59,875 nucleotides of DNA from a virus: the IMG/VR virus record IMGVR_UViG_3300023179_008242, positions 1-59,875 of that record, one strand, 5' to 3'. Positions 15,854 to 23,796 of this stretch are shown here, piece by piece; positions within the stretch are counted from its first letter, which is position 1, and each line of letters starts with the position of its first letter. The notes under the pieces are model-generated. The model did no database searches. It was not told the origin of the DNA and saw only the letters and a program-made list of their open reading frames with translations. The translations under genes and the position numbers were made by a program.

Positions 15854-16290
15854 AAACTTTCAACCCGAACTAGATTCGAATGGAGAACACTGTCGAGTCC
15901 GCGTTCGAGAGATCGCGGAGCCACGGGGATTATACTTCCCTGGTCCCTAAGCCTTTGCGTTGAAACTCGCATAGCCAATGACGGAGGAGGCTGAGTCGCC
16001 TGTAGAAAAACCTTTTGGCGCGGAGGAATCCGTGCTTTTCCGTGTAACCCGACGCTAGTCGATGCGTCGTGGGCCTGGGTCACGGTCCGAAATGGGTACG
16101 AATCAAAAGGTTGTAATAATACAGGCAGAGGGGTTCGGGCAATCGTCGTGTTAGCGGAACTCGGTGTACAAACGAAGGGAGAGGCACAAGGCCATATAAC
16201 TTGTGTCTCTTTTATAGGGGTACCCGGAGGGAAGGCCCATTCTCTAGACTGAAACATAGGCACATCTTCTTATTTTATGAAAGGACGATT
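15854..16290 (+). ncRNA. Non-coding region with strong RNA structure (candidate structured RNA)
   Basis: About 440 nt with no plausible gene on either strand. On the + strand several stems can form. TCCGCG/CGCGGA (15898-15919). A long-range AACCTTTTG (16009-16017) pairs with CAAAAGGTT (16104-16112). That pair encloses CGGA/TCCG with a GGAA loop (16021-16032) and CGACGC/GCGTCG (16050-16068). GAGGCACAAG (16181-16190) pairs with CTTGTGTCTC (16200-16209). The nested arrangement suits a folded RNA better than random hairpins. It does not resemble tRNA, tmRNA or RNase P RNA that I can recognise. Alternatives are a replication origin or a long regulatory leader for the polymerase operon. Confidence 0.45.
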
Positions 16291-16292
16291 AA

Positions 16293-16508
16293 TTGAGTAG
16301 CAAGAAAAAAACAAGAAGGCACATCAGGAGGATGGCAGAGAGGAAGGGCATCGGCTATAGGGAGGCAATATGCCGCTTCTACGACTCCGACTTGGAGTCC
16401 ATCAACAAGAGCCTTGTCTATTCGCTTCACAAGAACACAAGAGCCGGACGGATTTTAATATCGCCACTCATCGGGTATGATCGCGGCAACAATGTCAGAG
16501 ATGTCTGA
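16293..16508 (+). CDS. Small basic hypothetical protein
   Basis: 71 residues from TTG 16293, with AAAGGA 7 nt upstream. The N-terminus SSKKKTRRHIRRMAERKG is very basic, suggesting nucleic-acid binding. It overlaps the DNA polymerase start by 32 nt, so the two are probably co-translated. No family recognised. Confidence 0.5.
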   Translation: MSSKKKTRRHIRRMAERKGIGYREAICRFYDSDLESINKSLVYSLHKNTRAGRILISPLIGYDRGNNVRDV

Positions 16509-17784
16509 AGTCATGCCCCGGTTCAGGGGACATGACATTTATTTTTACATGCACGGATCCGGCTCTTCGCTCGGCGACGAGCTGCGGTTCTACTACGGAG
16601 GCGGTAGGGCCGTAGTTCCGTGCTCGGACTCGGTGTCGATTAGCGTCCTCGCGTCCTCGATCCAGCATTTCGTGGACGCCGACCGCCTTCTAATCGCGTG
16701 GTCTGCGAAGGACATCTTCTCGTTCGTGAAGTCGCGCACGGAGATGTCCATGGAGGTCGGGAGCGTGCTCTACGACCTCTCGGTCATCTCCTCCTACCTT
16801 TCGGTTGAGTGCGAGGTTCCGACCTCGTTCTCCTCGGCCGTGAGGCTCTTGAAGCGGCTTCTGGGGCACCCGGGCTGGCCTGCCTTCAAGCCTTTCTACT
16901 TCGAGGTCTACATGCCCCTCGTTACCTCCGTGCTCCCCGAAATGGAGACCTGCTGCCTTGTGGACAACTCCAAGCGCATGTGCGTCTACCCTTCCTACGT
17001 CGTCGAGGGTCAGGCCAACGGGCGCCTGAAGGCTGTCGTGCCGTCGGAGGCCCACTACAACCCTCACTCGCTCGGGAGGGAGCAGAGGGCCAGTCTGAGG
17101 CCGGCGGGCTACGACGAGGTGTTCGTCTACTTCGACTACAAGAACATGGAGGTGAATGTCCTCCAGTGGCTTTCGGGCGACCCGAACCTCGGGGCGATAC
17201 TGGCGTCCGGGGAAGACCCGTACAGGTCGATATGGTCGCGTGTGATACGCGGAGAGGCAACCGAGTCCCAGAGGCGCATCTGCAAGGACATCTTCCTGCC
17301 CGTGGTTTTTGGCCAGGGTTCGCGCTCGCTGGCGGAGCGGGCCGGCATCAAGGAAGAAATTGCTTCCAGAATCATAGATACGCTGGTTGATGCCTTTCCT
17401 GTCGCCTTTGACTGGGTAACCTCCCAGTCGCCCGACGGCGACAAAATGGCCGTGGACTTCTTCGGGAGGCGGCGCCGCTTCGAGGGCCGAGAGCTCTACA
17501 AGACGCGCAACTTCTCCGTCCAGTCCCCTGCCAGCATGATATGCCTTCGGAAGCTCGTACGACTCCACCGCTCCTTGTCGGGGCTGGCGCGTACATGCTT
17601 CCATGTTCACGACGGATACTGCGTTGTATGCGACAAGAACAAGGTCGACGAGGTTTTCGAGGTCGGCACCTCGGTGCTCGAGGAGGAGGACGCTATGTTC
17701 CCCGGACTCAAGCTGAAGACCTCGTGCGTCCACGGCCCCTGCCTAGAAGAAACCAAACCCACCAGAAAAGGAGCATTAGCATGA
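16477..17784 (+). CDS. Short family A DNA polymerase
   Basis: 435 residues. Motif A is YFDYKNMEVNVL (D220), motif B RRICKDIFLPVVFGQG (K270), motif C HVHDGYCVV (D379). The two catalytic aspartates and the motif B lysine are present. The protein is much shorter than Pol I (about 900) or T7 polymerase (about 700). The first 210 residues show no clear 3'-5' exonuclease motifs. Motif C has Gly where Glu is usual. It overlaps the sigma-like gene by 4 nt (ATGA). It may be the replicative polymerase with proofreading elsewhere, or a repair enzyme. Start codon uncertain (ATG 16477 or 16492). Confidence 0.8.
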   Translation: MIAATMSEMSEVMPRFRGHDIYFYMHGSGSSLGDELRFYYGGGRAVVPCSDSVSISVLASSIQHFVDADRLLIAWSAKDIFSFVKSRTEMSMEVGSVLYDLSVISSYLSVECEVPTSFSSAVRLLKRLLGHPGWPAFKPFYFEVYMPLVTSVLPEMETCCLVDNSKRMCVYPSYVVEGQANGRLKAVVPSEAHYNPHSLGREQRASLRPAGYDEVFVYFDYKNMEVNVLQWLSGDPNLGAILASGEDPYRSIWSRVIRGEATESQRRICKDIFLPVVFGQGSRSLAERAGIKEEIASRIIDTLVDAFPVAFDWVTSQSPDGDKMAVDFFGRRRRFEGRELYKTRNFSVQSPASMICLRKLVRLHRSLSGLARTCFHVHDGYCVVCDKNKVDEVFEVGTSVLEEEDAMFPGLKLKTSCVHGPCLEETKPTRKGALA

Positions 17785-18341
17785 AACACATCCACGACTC
17801 ATTCCCGGTCACCGAGGAGGAGTACGCCATCCTCGACGACAAGTTCGGCGAGCTCTGCGAGTACCAGGCCTGGCAGCTCATCAAGAAGAACACGAGGAAC
17901 AACCACACGGACAGCCAGGAGGACATAGCCCAGGACATGAGGATCGCGCTGCTGCGAGCCGCGTCGTACTACAAGCGCCAGTGCTACATCGAGGACTGCC
18001 TGGATCTTTGCAAGAAGCAAGCCAAGGACGAGGTCATCAAGTCGGTCGTCCGCCAGCTCGCCGGCCTGTGGAAGAACAAGACCCGCCACGGGGCCAACAA
18101 GCAGAAGTTCGGCCCGCACCAGGAGAAGATGCTCGACAAGCTCGTGAGGAGCCTCGTGCCGCAGAAGCAGAGGCCGAACCGTCGAGCCCCGCTTCGCATG
18201 GACGCCAAGTTCATCACTTACTGCAAGGCGATCACGTGGAACGCCCAGAAGTCGCTTGGCAAGAAGATCACGCGGGAGAAGGGCATCAGGACGGGCATGG
18301 TGTCGCTTTCGGAGTACGACTACCTGGGCGGCAAGGACTGA
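17781..18341 (+). CDS. Sigma-like late transcription factor (gp55-like)
   Basis: 186 residues from ATG 17781, with AAGGAG 7 nt upstream and a 4-nt overlap with the polymerase gene. Residues about 30-75 (EYQAWQLIKKNTRNNHTDSQ followed by DIAQDMRIALLRAA.YYK) look like sigma region 2. The middle and end (KNKTRHGANKQKFGPHQEK, FITYCKAITWNAQKSLGKKI) match proteins I know as phage RNA polymerase sigma factors. In T4, gp55 recognises TATAAATA late promoters without a -35 element. The TATA-only boxes in this window fit such a factor. The assignment is from remembered family resemblance and context. Confidence 0.65.
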   Translation: MKHIHDSFPVTEEEYAILDDKFGELCEYQAWQLIKKNTRNNHTDSQEDIAQDMRIALLRAASYYKRQCYIEDCLDLCKKQAKDEVIKSVVRQLAGLWKNKTRHGANKQKFGPHQEKMLDKLVRSLVPQKQRPNRRAPLRMDAKFITYCKAITWNAQKSLGKKITREKGIRTGMVSLSEYDYLGGKD

Positions 18342-18351
18342 CCTTCAGTCC
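18335..18351. terminator. Palindromic hairpin holding both convergent stop codons
   Basis: GGACTGA (18335-18341) pairs with TCAGTCC (18345-18351) around CCT. The + strand TGA ends one arm and the minus-strand TGA begins the other. No U-tract follows on either side, so termination is possible but not certain; it may instead block antisense readthrough or stabilise 3' ends. Confidence 0.4.
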
Positions 18352-18623
18352 CAGTGCTCCGTTCCCGACTCGTCGAACCAGTGGAGAACCCATCCCATGG
18401 TCGAGTAATACATCCTGTCGACGCCTATCTTCCCCTCATGCACCTTTCGGTGGCAGTTGGCACAGCACGTTACCACGTTGAGCGGGACGTACTCGCCTCC
18501 CTTCTCCCCCGGCAGAATCCTGTGCACGTCGAGGACGCAGTAGTTGTCCTCGCCGCAGAACTTGCACTTCCCGTCCGACTTCTTCTTGGCGGCCTTGTCG
18601 ACCAGTTTCTTCTTCCTTGGCAC
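18345..18623 (-). CDS. HNH endonuclease
   Basis: 92 residues from GTG 18623 (next residues PRKKKLVDKA, very basic). Zinc-binding CKFCGEDN and CCANCHRK pairs flank VLDVHRILPG, and the end HRKVHEGKIG is the classic HNH C-terminal helix. It lies on the opposite strand between the sigma-like gene and the helicase. This suggests a free-standing homing endonuclease; a role in DNA packaging is less likely at this position. Confidence 0.85.
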   Translation of the reverse strand: MPRKKKLVDKAAKKKSDGKCKFCGEDNYCVLDVHRILPGEKGGEYVPLNVVTCCANCHRKVHEGKIGVDRMYYSTMGWVLHWFDESGTEHWD

Positions 18624-18643
18624 GCATTACTCTAGCGAACGGA

Positions 18644-18672
18644 TTGACTAAAAATATGCGGATGATTAGATT
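18644..18672 (+). promoter_or_regulatory. Sigma70-like promoter upstream of the helicase gene
   Basis: TTGACT (18644-18649), a 17-nt spacer and TAGATT (18667-18672). It lies in the 111-nt gap before the DnaB-like gene, the only plausible promoter for the long + strand replication operon that follows. Confidence 0.6.
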
Positions 18673-18734
18673 TACGGGCCTGGAGCGTCGACAAGGCGAC
18701 AGGATCCGCCGCTAGATACTGAACGGGAAGCTAA

Positions 18735-20339
18735 TTGAACAGCATGCAGGAAGAAGACGGCGGACTCACGGATGCCGAGATCGCGGAGCTCGAGGGCCTC
18801 ACGAACCCTGACTCCAAGAAGCAGGAGCGGTACCGATGGGACGAGGACTTCCAGCGCACCGTGGTCGGGCTCCTGCTCAACGACCGCTGGTTTGTCAACC
18901 AGTGCCGCGACCTCGTCCTCCCCTCCTACTTCGCTGACGAGCGCCACCAGACGCTCTGTCGCATCCTCTTCGACTACATGGACCAGTACAAGTCCATACC
19001 GCCCAAGACCGTAGTGATTCAGGAGGTCAAGAACCAGACCTCGAACAGGGATCCGGCGATGCAGGCGGAGTACCTCTCCGAGGCCGAGATTGTCTACAAG
19101 AAGTTCGTGCCGGGCCTCGAGACGAGGGAGTACCTGCTCGGCAAGATCGTCAACTTCGCGAAGCTGATGAGCCTCAAGGCCGCCTTCGACAAGTCGATCG
19201 TCATGGTGAAGCGGGACCCGGAGGGCGAGAAGACCTGGAACTCCATACGCGAGGAGCTCCAGAAGGCCCTCATCGTCGAGAGGAACTTCGAGCCCGGCCT
19301 CAACTACTTCGAGACCTTCGAGGAACGCTACGCTAGGATGGCGAACGAGGAGGCCGCCCGCGAGAGGTTCACCAGCGGTTTCGAGATGATCGACGACGCC
19401 CTCCTCGGGGGCGGGTGCCACCGCGGCGAGATATACTCGTGGATAGGGCTCAGCGGCAGCGGCAAGAGCCTCGCCCTCGTCGGCGCTGCCCTCAAGAACG
19501 TCACGCAGCTGGGGAAGAAGGTGCTGTACATCTCCCTTGAGATGGGCGAGGACGCCATAGCGGAGAGGTTCGACGCCCAGATGGCCGACGTCGACATCAA
19601 CAAGCTCCAGGACATGAAGGATCGGGTCAAGTCCGCCTTCGAGGAATTCTCGAGGGACAAGCAGGACAAAAGGATGCTCGTCATCAAGCAGTTCCCCGCT
19701 GGCTCGATGAGCGTGGCCTCGCTCCGCGCCTACATGCAGCAGCTACAGATGGTGGGCTTCGTCCCCGACCTGCTCGTTATAGACTACATCGGCGAGATGA
19801 AGGACTTCCCCGGCATGCCCACCTGGGAGTCGCGCTACAGGATAGTCAGGGACCTCCGCGGCCTCGCCACCGAGGATAATATCTGCATATTCACAGCCAT
19901 GCAGCCGAACAAGGACGCCCGCTCGGCCCAGAATAAGAACTCCACACTCGGCGACGGCGTGATCGACGACACGAACCTTGCCGACTCCTATGGACAGATC
20001 AGACCCCTCGACGGCTGCTGGAGCATCAACCAGATGCAGGCCGAGAAGGAGGCGGGCATCGCGAGGATATTCGTCATCAAGCACCGCCACGGCAAGAGCA
20101 GGTTCACGTGCTGGGCCCAGTTCGACAGGAAGACGCTGCAGATAAGGCAGATCAGCGAGAACAGGTACAACGAAATCTGGAAGGAATACTCTTTCAATAA
20201 GACCGAGCGCGCCTCTGACATGGACAACCAAGTGAAGAGCATAGTCGGAAAGGGTAAGATCAAGGGCTTCTCGTCGGACTCGGGGTACGACGACCCCGAC
20301 CAGCCCGACGAGCGTCCTCCACTGGAAGAAAGGAACTGA
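18735..20339 (+). CDS. DnaB/gp41-like replicative helicase
   Basis: 534 residues from TTG 18735 (ATG 18744 is the alternative). The N-terminal domain (VVGLLLNDRWFVNQ.RDLVLPSYF) resembles DnaB N-domains. RecA-like core: Walker A GLSGSGKS (238-245), then YISLEMGEDAIAERFDAQ, Walker B LLVIDYIGEM (346-355) and GRRH-type RHGKSRF near 450. It should unwind the fork ahead of the phage polymerase. It is somewhat longer than T4 gp41 (475). No separate primase was found in this window. Confidence 0.88.
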   Translation: MNSMQEEDGGLTDAEIAELEGLTNPDSKKQERYRWDEDFQRTVVGLLLNDRWFVNQCRDLVLPSYFADERHQTLCRILFDYMDQYKSIPPKTVVIQEVKNQTSNRDPAMQAEYLSEAEIVYKKFVPGLETREYLLGKIVNFAKLMSLKAAFDKSIVMVKRDPEGEKTWNSIREELQKALIVERNFEPGLNYFETFEERYARMANEEAARERFTSGFEMIDDALLGGGCHRGEIYSWIGLSGSGKSLALVGAALKNVTQLGKKVLYISLEMGEDAIAERFDAQMADVDINKLQDMKDRVKSAFEEFSRDKQDKRMLVIKQFPAGSMSVASLRAYMQQLQMVGFVPDLLVIDYIGEMKDFPGMPTWESRYRIVRDLRGLATEDNICIFTAMQPNKDARSAQNKNSTLGDGVIDDTNLADSYGQIRPLDGCWSINQMQAEKEAGIARIFVIKHRHGKSRFTCWAQFDRKTLQIRQISENRYNEIWKEYSFNKTERASDMDNQVKSIVGKGKIKGFSSDSGYDDPDQPDERPPLEERN

Positions 20340-20340
20340 A

Positions 20341-20862
20341 ATGGAAGTATCCGACCTCATACCCAAGGCGGACATTGACCGTCTGTCGCCTCACGCCCAG
20401 ACCGTCATCAAGCTCGGGGGGCAGGAGGTTGTGCTGGACAACTCGAGGCTGTCGTTCAACGAGACCAGCCTCAACGCCTTCATGGAAAACCTGGCCCTGT
20501 GGTACGACTACTTCAGCCAGAAGCTCGCCGAGGCGGAGGCCATAATGGCCTACAAGGAGTACGAGTACGACGTGCTCTTCTCCGCCTCCTACGAAAGGAG
20601 CAAGGAGAGCGGGTGCACGGACAAGCTGGCGGAGGCCAACGCCAAGAAGGACCCCAACGTGTGCGATGCCAAGAAGGAGATCATCGGCGCCAAGCACAAG
20701 GTCACGCTCCTCAAGCAACACCTCAAGGCCTGGGACAAGGCGCACGAGAACGCCATGAGCCGCGGCCACATGGTACGCAAGGAGATGGACAAGCTAAACA
20801 CGGACATCGTGTTCAGGAACAAGGACGACCGCGTGGGTGAGATCGTGGGCCGCGGCCAATGA
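20341..20862 (+). CDS. Coiled-coil hypothetical protein in the replication operon
   Basis: 173 residues, starting 1 nt after the helicase stop. Residues 40-165 are long charged helices (QKLAEAEAIMAYKEYEYDVL, HKVTLLKQHLKAWDKAHENA). Proteins with this shape recur beside helicase and recombinase genes in large phages, but I know no tested function. It may act as a loader or recombination accessory factor; this is inferred from position only. Confidence 0.6.
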   Translation: MEVSDLIPKADIDRLSPHAQTVIKLGGQEVVLDNSRLSFNETSLNAFMENLALWYDYFSQKLAEAEAIMAYKEYEYDVLFSASYERSKESGCTDKLAEANAKKDPNVCDAKKEIIGAKHKVTLLKQHLKAWDKAHENAMSRGHMVRKEMDKLNTDIVFRNKDDRVGEIVGRGQ

Positions 20863-21446
20863 ACTACCTGGTCGACCCGGACAACATCACCGACTTCGGT
20901 CTGTCCGACGACGGCCTAGAACTCGTCCTCCTCTTCTGGGTTTGCGCCGCCGGCAAGAAGGCCTCGGTGGCCGCGGCGAACCTGTGCCGACTTCTTGAGG
21001 ATGGCAGGGCTCGGTTCGGAGAGGATTCGCCCTTTTCCATAGTGCTAAGCTTCGGCCACGGCCTCGCCGAGGCCCTGCGATCGCACGGGATAGGTTGTTA
21101 CAACAACAAGTCCCGCTCCATGCTGGAGTTGGCCTCCTCCGGTGTTGATTTGCGCTCCTGCACCGTCGCCGAACTGGAATCGGTGAGGGGAATCGGCCCG
21201 AAGACCGCGAGGTGTTTCCTCATCCACAGCCGAAGGGGCGTTCGGCACGCCGGCTTGGACACCCATGTGCTGAAGTACATGAGGGCCAAAGGAATCGATG
21301 TTCCCAAGTCGACGCCCTCCGGCAGGAGGTACCTAGAACTTGAGGAGATTTTCCTTGGGATGGCGGACTGTTCGGGCAAGTCCGTAGCCGAGTTCGACCT
21401 TGAAATATGGAAGTCCTACAGCTCGGGCGTCGTTCGGAATAGATAG
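20859..21446 (+). CDS. HhH-GPD base-excision DNA glycosylase-like protein
   Basis: 195 residues, overlapping the previous gene by 4 nt. The helix-hairpin-helix VRGIGPKTARCFL and the following LDTHVLKY supply the HhH-GPD signature, with K115 and D134 at the positions of the catalytic Lys and Asp of endonuclease III. The C-terminal four-Cys Fe-S cluster of EndoIII is absent. It probably removes damaged or modified bases; the substrate is unknown. As the phage also encodes a cytosine methyltransferase, it could act on modified or deaminated bases (speculative). Confidence 0.75.
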   Translation: MNYLVDPDNITDFGLSDDGLELVLLFWVCAAGKKASVAAANLCRLLEDGRARFGEDSPFSIVLSFGHGLAEALRSHGIGCYNNKSRSMLELASSGVDLRSCTVAELESVRGIGPKTARCFLIHSRRGVRHAGLDTHVLKYMRAKGIDVPKSTPSGRRYLELEEIFLGMADCSGKSVAEFDLEIWKSYSSGVVRNR

Positions 21447-21469
21447 ACTAGAAAAAGCCCCTTCGTCCA

Positions 21470-21480
21470 TAAATACGTCT
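21470..21480 (+). promoter_or_regulatory. TATA-type late promoter candidate
   Basis: CATAAATACGTC ends directly before ATG 21481. The box ATAAATA (21470-21476) is almost the T4 late consensus TATAAATA, and there is no -35 element and no Shine-Dalgarno. This structural gene sits among replication genes and so would need its own late promoter. Confidence 0.55.
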
Positions 21481-21855
21481 ATGGATATCAAAATAAGCGA
21501 ACTTCCCGCCGGCGTGGCGACGCCCGATGCCGTGGTGCCCGCGACGAACGCGGAGGACACCCTCACGGAGAAGATCACCTTGGGGGACATAGCGGGTTTG
21601 GTCGGAGCCGAGTCGCAAGGCATTCAGGGAACGCAAGGAACCACGGGCATTCAAGGCCCTATCGGTTTGCAAGGGACAACGGGCGCTCAAGGCACAATTG
21701 GAATTCAAGGCTCCACAGTTCTAGACGGCTCGTCATTTAGCAATCCGTCTGGTATCAACGGAGCCACGGCGATCACCAACATCGTCGCCATCTCGCAGGC
21801 GAACTACGACCAGTTGTCTACGAAAAATTCAACCACGCTTCACGTGATCACCTGA
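21481..21855 (+). CDS. Collagen-like short tail or virion protein
   Basis: 124 residues. The N-terminus DIKISELPAG..TPDAVVPAT matches the start of many phage fibre proteins. Residues 47-78 are Gly-x-x triplets (GIQGTQGTTGIQG..GLQG) typical of phage collagen-like trimer stalks, with a short C-terminal globular end. It is isolated among replication genes and preceded by a late-type box, so it is probably expressed late as a virion component. Confidence 0.75.
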   Translation: MDIKISELPAGVATPDAVVPATNAEDTLTEKITLGDIAGLVGAESQGIQGTQGTTGIQGPIGLQGTTGAQGTIGIQGSTVLDGSSFSNPSGINGATAITNIVAISQANYDQLSTKNSTTLHVIT

Positions 21856-21857
21856 TT

Positions 21858-22520
21858 ATGACACAAAAACTCGGAACGGCGTTTGCTGATCTTGCCGACG
21901 GCGGCCCTTTCGCCGCCGCGGCCGCGGAAGTTGCAAGGAGGATCGGAGCCCAAGGCATATCTTCTCGTGCGCTTCTGGGGGGCATGCGTCTCATAGACGA
22001 GTCCTCGAGGCTCACGGGACAGTACCAGGACCCCAACTACCTCCCCATGTACTACCACATGGGGAGGGTCTTCGATCCCAAGAGGGTGCTCTGCGTGGGC
22101 CTGAACCTCGGCTTGCATGTAAGCTGCCTTCTTCGGGGATGCCGAAGCCCCGAGTCGGCCGTGTGCGTCGAGTCCCCGTCTGAATCTTTCTATTCGCCTC
22201 GGCTGGCCGTTTCGAACATCAAGTCCGCCGCCGGCAGGAGGTTTCCCGTTCGGGTTCACGTCGGCGACCTGCACGACCCGTCTCTTGCGAATTCGTGCCG
22301 GGGCACCGACATGGCCGCCGTCACCTACGAGATGGGGAGCGACGAGCTCATGCATTGCATGGACTTCTGCTGGGCCTCCCTGTCGAACGGCGGCGTGATG
22401 TGCGTCGACCGCCTGTCGCACAAGGACTCAAGGGCCGTCTTCGATGACTTCTGTCGAGCCAAGGGCGCCAGCCCGTTCTTTCTCGCCACCCGCGACGGCT
22501 CCGGGATCGTGGAGAGGTAG
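21858..22520 (+). CDS. Rossmann-fold, possible class I methyltransferase
   Basis: 220 residues, starting 2 nt after the previous stop. KRVLCVGLNLGLHVSCLL resembles motif I of SAM-dependent methyltransferases, and AVCVESPSESFYSPR the following acidic-strand region. DMAAVTYEMG could be motif IV. The match is loose and no substrate motif is visible. Unknown alternatives with a Rossmann fold remain possible. Confidence 0.5.
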   Translation: MTQKLGTAFADLADGGPFAAAAAEVARRIGAQGISSRALLGGMRLIDESSRLTGQYQDPNYLPMYYHMGRVFDPKRVLCVGLNLGLHVSCLLRGCRSPESAVCVESPSESFYSPRLAVSNIKSAAGRRFPVRVHVGDLHDPSLANSCRGTDMAAVTYEMGSDELMHCMDFCWASLSNGGVMCVDRLSHKDSRAVFDDFCRAKGASPFFLATRDGSGIVER

Positions 22521-22532
22521 CTAGTTTAGTCC

Positions 22533-23258
22533 ATGGGATACGAGATCATCTACAGGTACAAGGAGGCGACCGAGGTCCCGGGCGTCTACTCCGAAGAGGT
22601 CAAGGAGCGGAGCGCCAAGATCGGCAAGGTGACGGAGGACGTCGGGCTCGACGCGCTGGCGGCGAAGATCATGACCCAGCTCGCCCGCAGGAACGTGCTG
22701 ATCGTCGACGTCGAGATATACGAGTACGCGAGGAAGCGGGTGTCGTACAGGGAGACCGCCTCGGGCATCGTCATCAAGAATAAGAAGTTCTCGTTCGACT
22801 CCGGGGCGGTGGTGGAGACGGGCGAGTTCGAGGAGCCCGCCGCTGAAGCCTCGCCCCTGGAGGACTTCAAGCCCCTCCCCTCCCCGTCCAAGGAGGCGGC
22901 GGACAGGTCGTGCCCCGTCGCCGCGAGGAACCTGGCCAGGAGGCCGCTTCGCCACGAGCGATACGACCCGGATCCGATGTCCGCGATCAAGGCCAAGCAG
23001 AAGGGACTTCGGTTCACGCCTGGCAAGCAGTACCCCATATGGTCGGAGAAGTCCATGGGTACTATCCTTCTCTATTCCACAACCGACGACGCGGGCCGCG
23101 ACGTGGACGCAAGCGCAGAGTACTTCGTAGCCATAGGCTCCGGGCTAGTCCAGCAGGACGAAGGTCCGACCTACGTGGGGGCGGAGGACCGCAAGGAGGA
23201 GGTGAACCTGTGGGGGAACTACGAGCACGTGGACATGCCTGACATAAGGAGAAAGTGA
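22533..23258 (+). CDS. Conserved phage hypothetical protein
   Basis: 241 residues. The N-terminal domain (YEIIYRYKEATEVPG..., VGLDALAAKIMTQLARRNVL, IVDVEIYEYARKRVSYRE) and a C-terminal strand-rich domain are joined by an acidic/Pro linker (about 100-135). I recall similar N-terminal domains beside ssDNA-binding protein genes of large phages, without known function. The stop overlaps the next start (TGATG). Confidence 0.6.
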   Translation: MGYEIIYRYKEATEVPGVYSEEVKERSAKIGKVTEDVGLDALAAKIMTQLARRNVLIVDVEIYEYARKRVSYRETASGIVIKNKKFSFDSGAVVETGEFEEPAAEASPLEDFKPLPSPSKEAADRSCPVAARNLARRPLRHERYDPDPMSAIKAKQKGLRFTPGKQYPIWSEKSMGTILLYSTTDDAGRDVDASAEYFVAIGSGLVQQDEGPTYVGAEDRKEEVNLWGNYEHVDMPDIRRK

Positions 23259-23683
23259 TGCCAACCAAGAAGCAGATGCAGAAGAAGAAGGCCAGGGAGC
23301 TCAAGGGCAAGGCCAGGGCGGCGGCGAGGAGGCACAAGCTGCACGCGGCCTCCAAGGAGGAGCGACGCAGGGCGAGCCTCGACAGGAAGTTCAGGGACAA
23401 GATCGCCCCCATAGTCAACGACCCGGAGAAGAAGAAGGCCGCGGAGGAGGCCGATAAGAAGAGGGTCTTGGAACGGCTCCAAAGGAATGCCGAGATACTC
23501 AAGGCGCTAGAGGACGAGTACGAGCGAGACGCGGCCCAGAAAAAGGCGATCAACGACAGTCTAGAGGCCGAAGGGCACCACACGCTAAAGGAGAAGTTCG
23601 GGGCTCTGGAGGCGAAGGCCAGGGCTGCCAGTGCAGATTCGGGTCTAGAGGGACAATTGGACACCACCCAGCCTTCCGAATGA
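23258..23683 (+). CDS. Lys/Arg-rich coiled-coil protein
   Basis: 141 residues from ATG 23258, with AAGGAG 5 nt upstream. The first 75 residues are extremely basic (MPTKKQMQKKKARELKGKAR); residues 80-125 form a likely coiled coil. It may bind DNA or RNA. No family recognised. Confidence 0.6.
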   Translation: MPTKKQMQKKKARELKGKARAAARRHKLHAASKEERRRASLDRKFRDKIAPIVNDPEKKKAAEEADKKRVLERLQRNAEILKALEDEYERDAAQKKAINDSLEAEGHHTLKEKFGALEAKARAASADSGLEGQLDTTQPSE

Positions 23684-23709
23684 ATTCTGAAAAAATCCGC
23701 TAAAGTCTA

Positions 23710-23738
23710 TTGACCGTTTCTCCGATCTTATGTATAAC
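23710..23738 (+). promoter_or_regulatory. Sigma70-like promoter of the ssDNA-binding protein gene
   Basis: TTGACC (23710-23715), a 17-nt spacer and TATAAC (23733-23738), 58 nt upstream of the gp32-like gene. This is the best consensus promoter in the window and fits a highly expressed early gene. Confidence 0.7.
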
Positions 23739-23796
23739 ATGTTGACGCGGCACGGAAGTGTCGCCGAAACCTTAACCTTTACAACGGAGAAATGAC

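Noticed and set aside
15854-16290. tRNA, tmRNA or RNase P RNA in the non-coding region
   Set aside because: No acceptor-stem/TpsiC pair, no tmRNA ends and none of the conserved RNase P blocks could be matched by eye; only a general structured-RNA call is supported.
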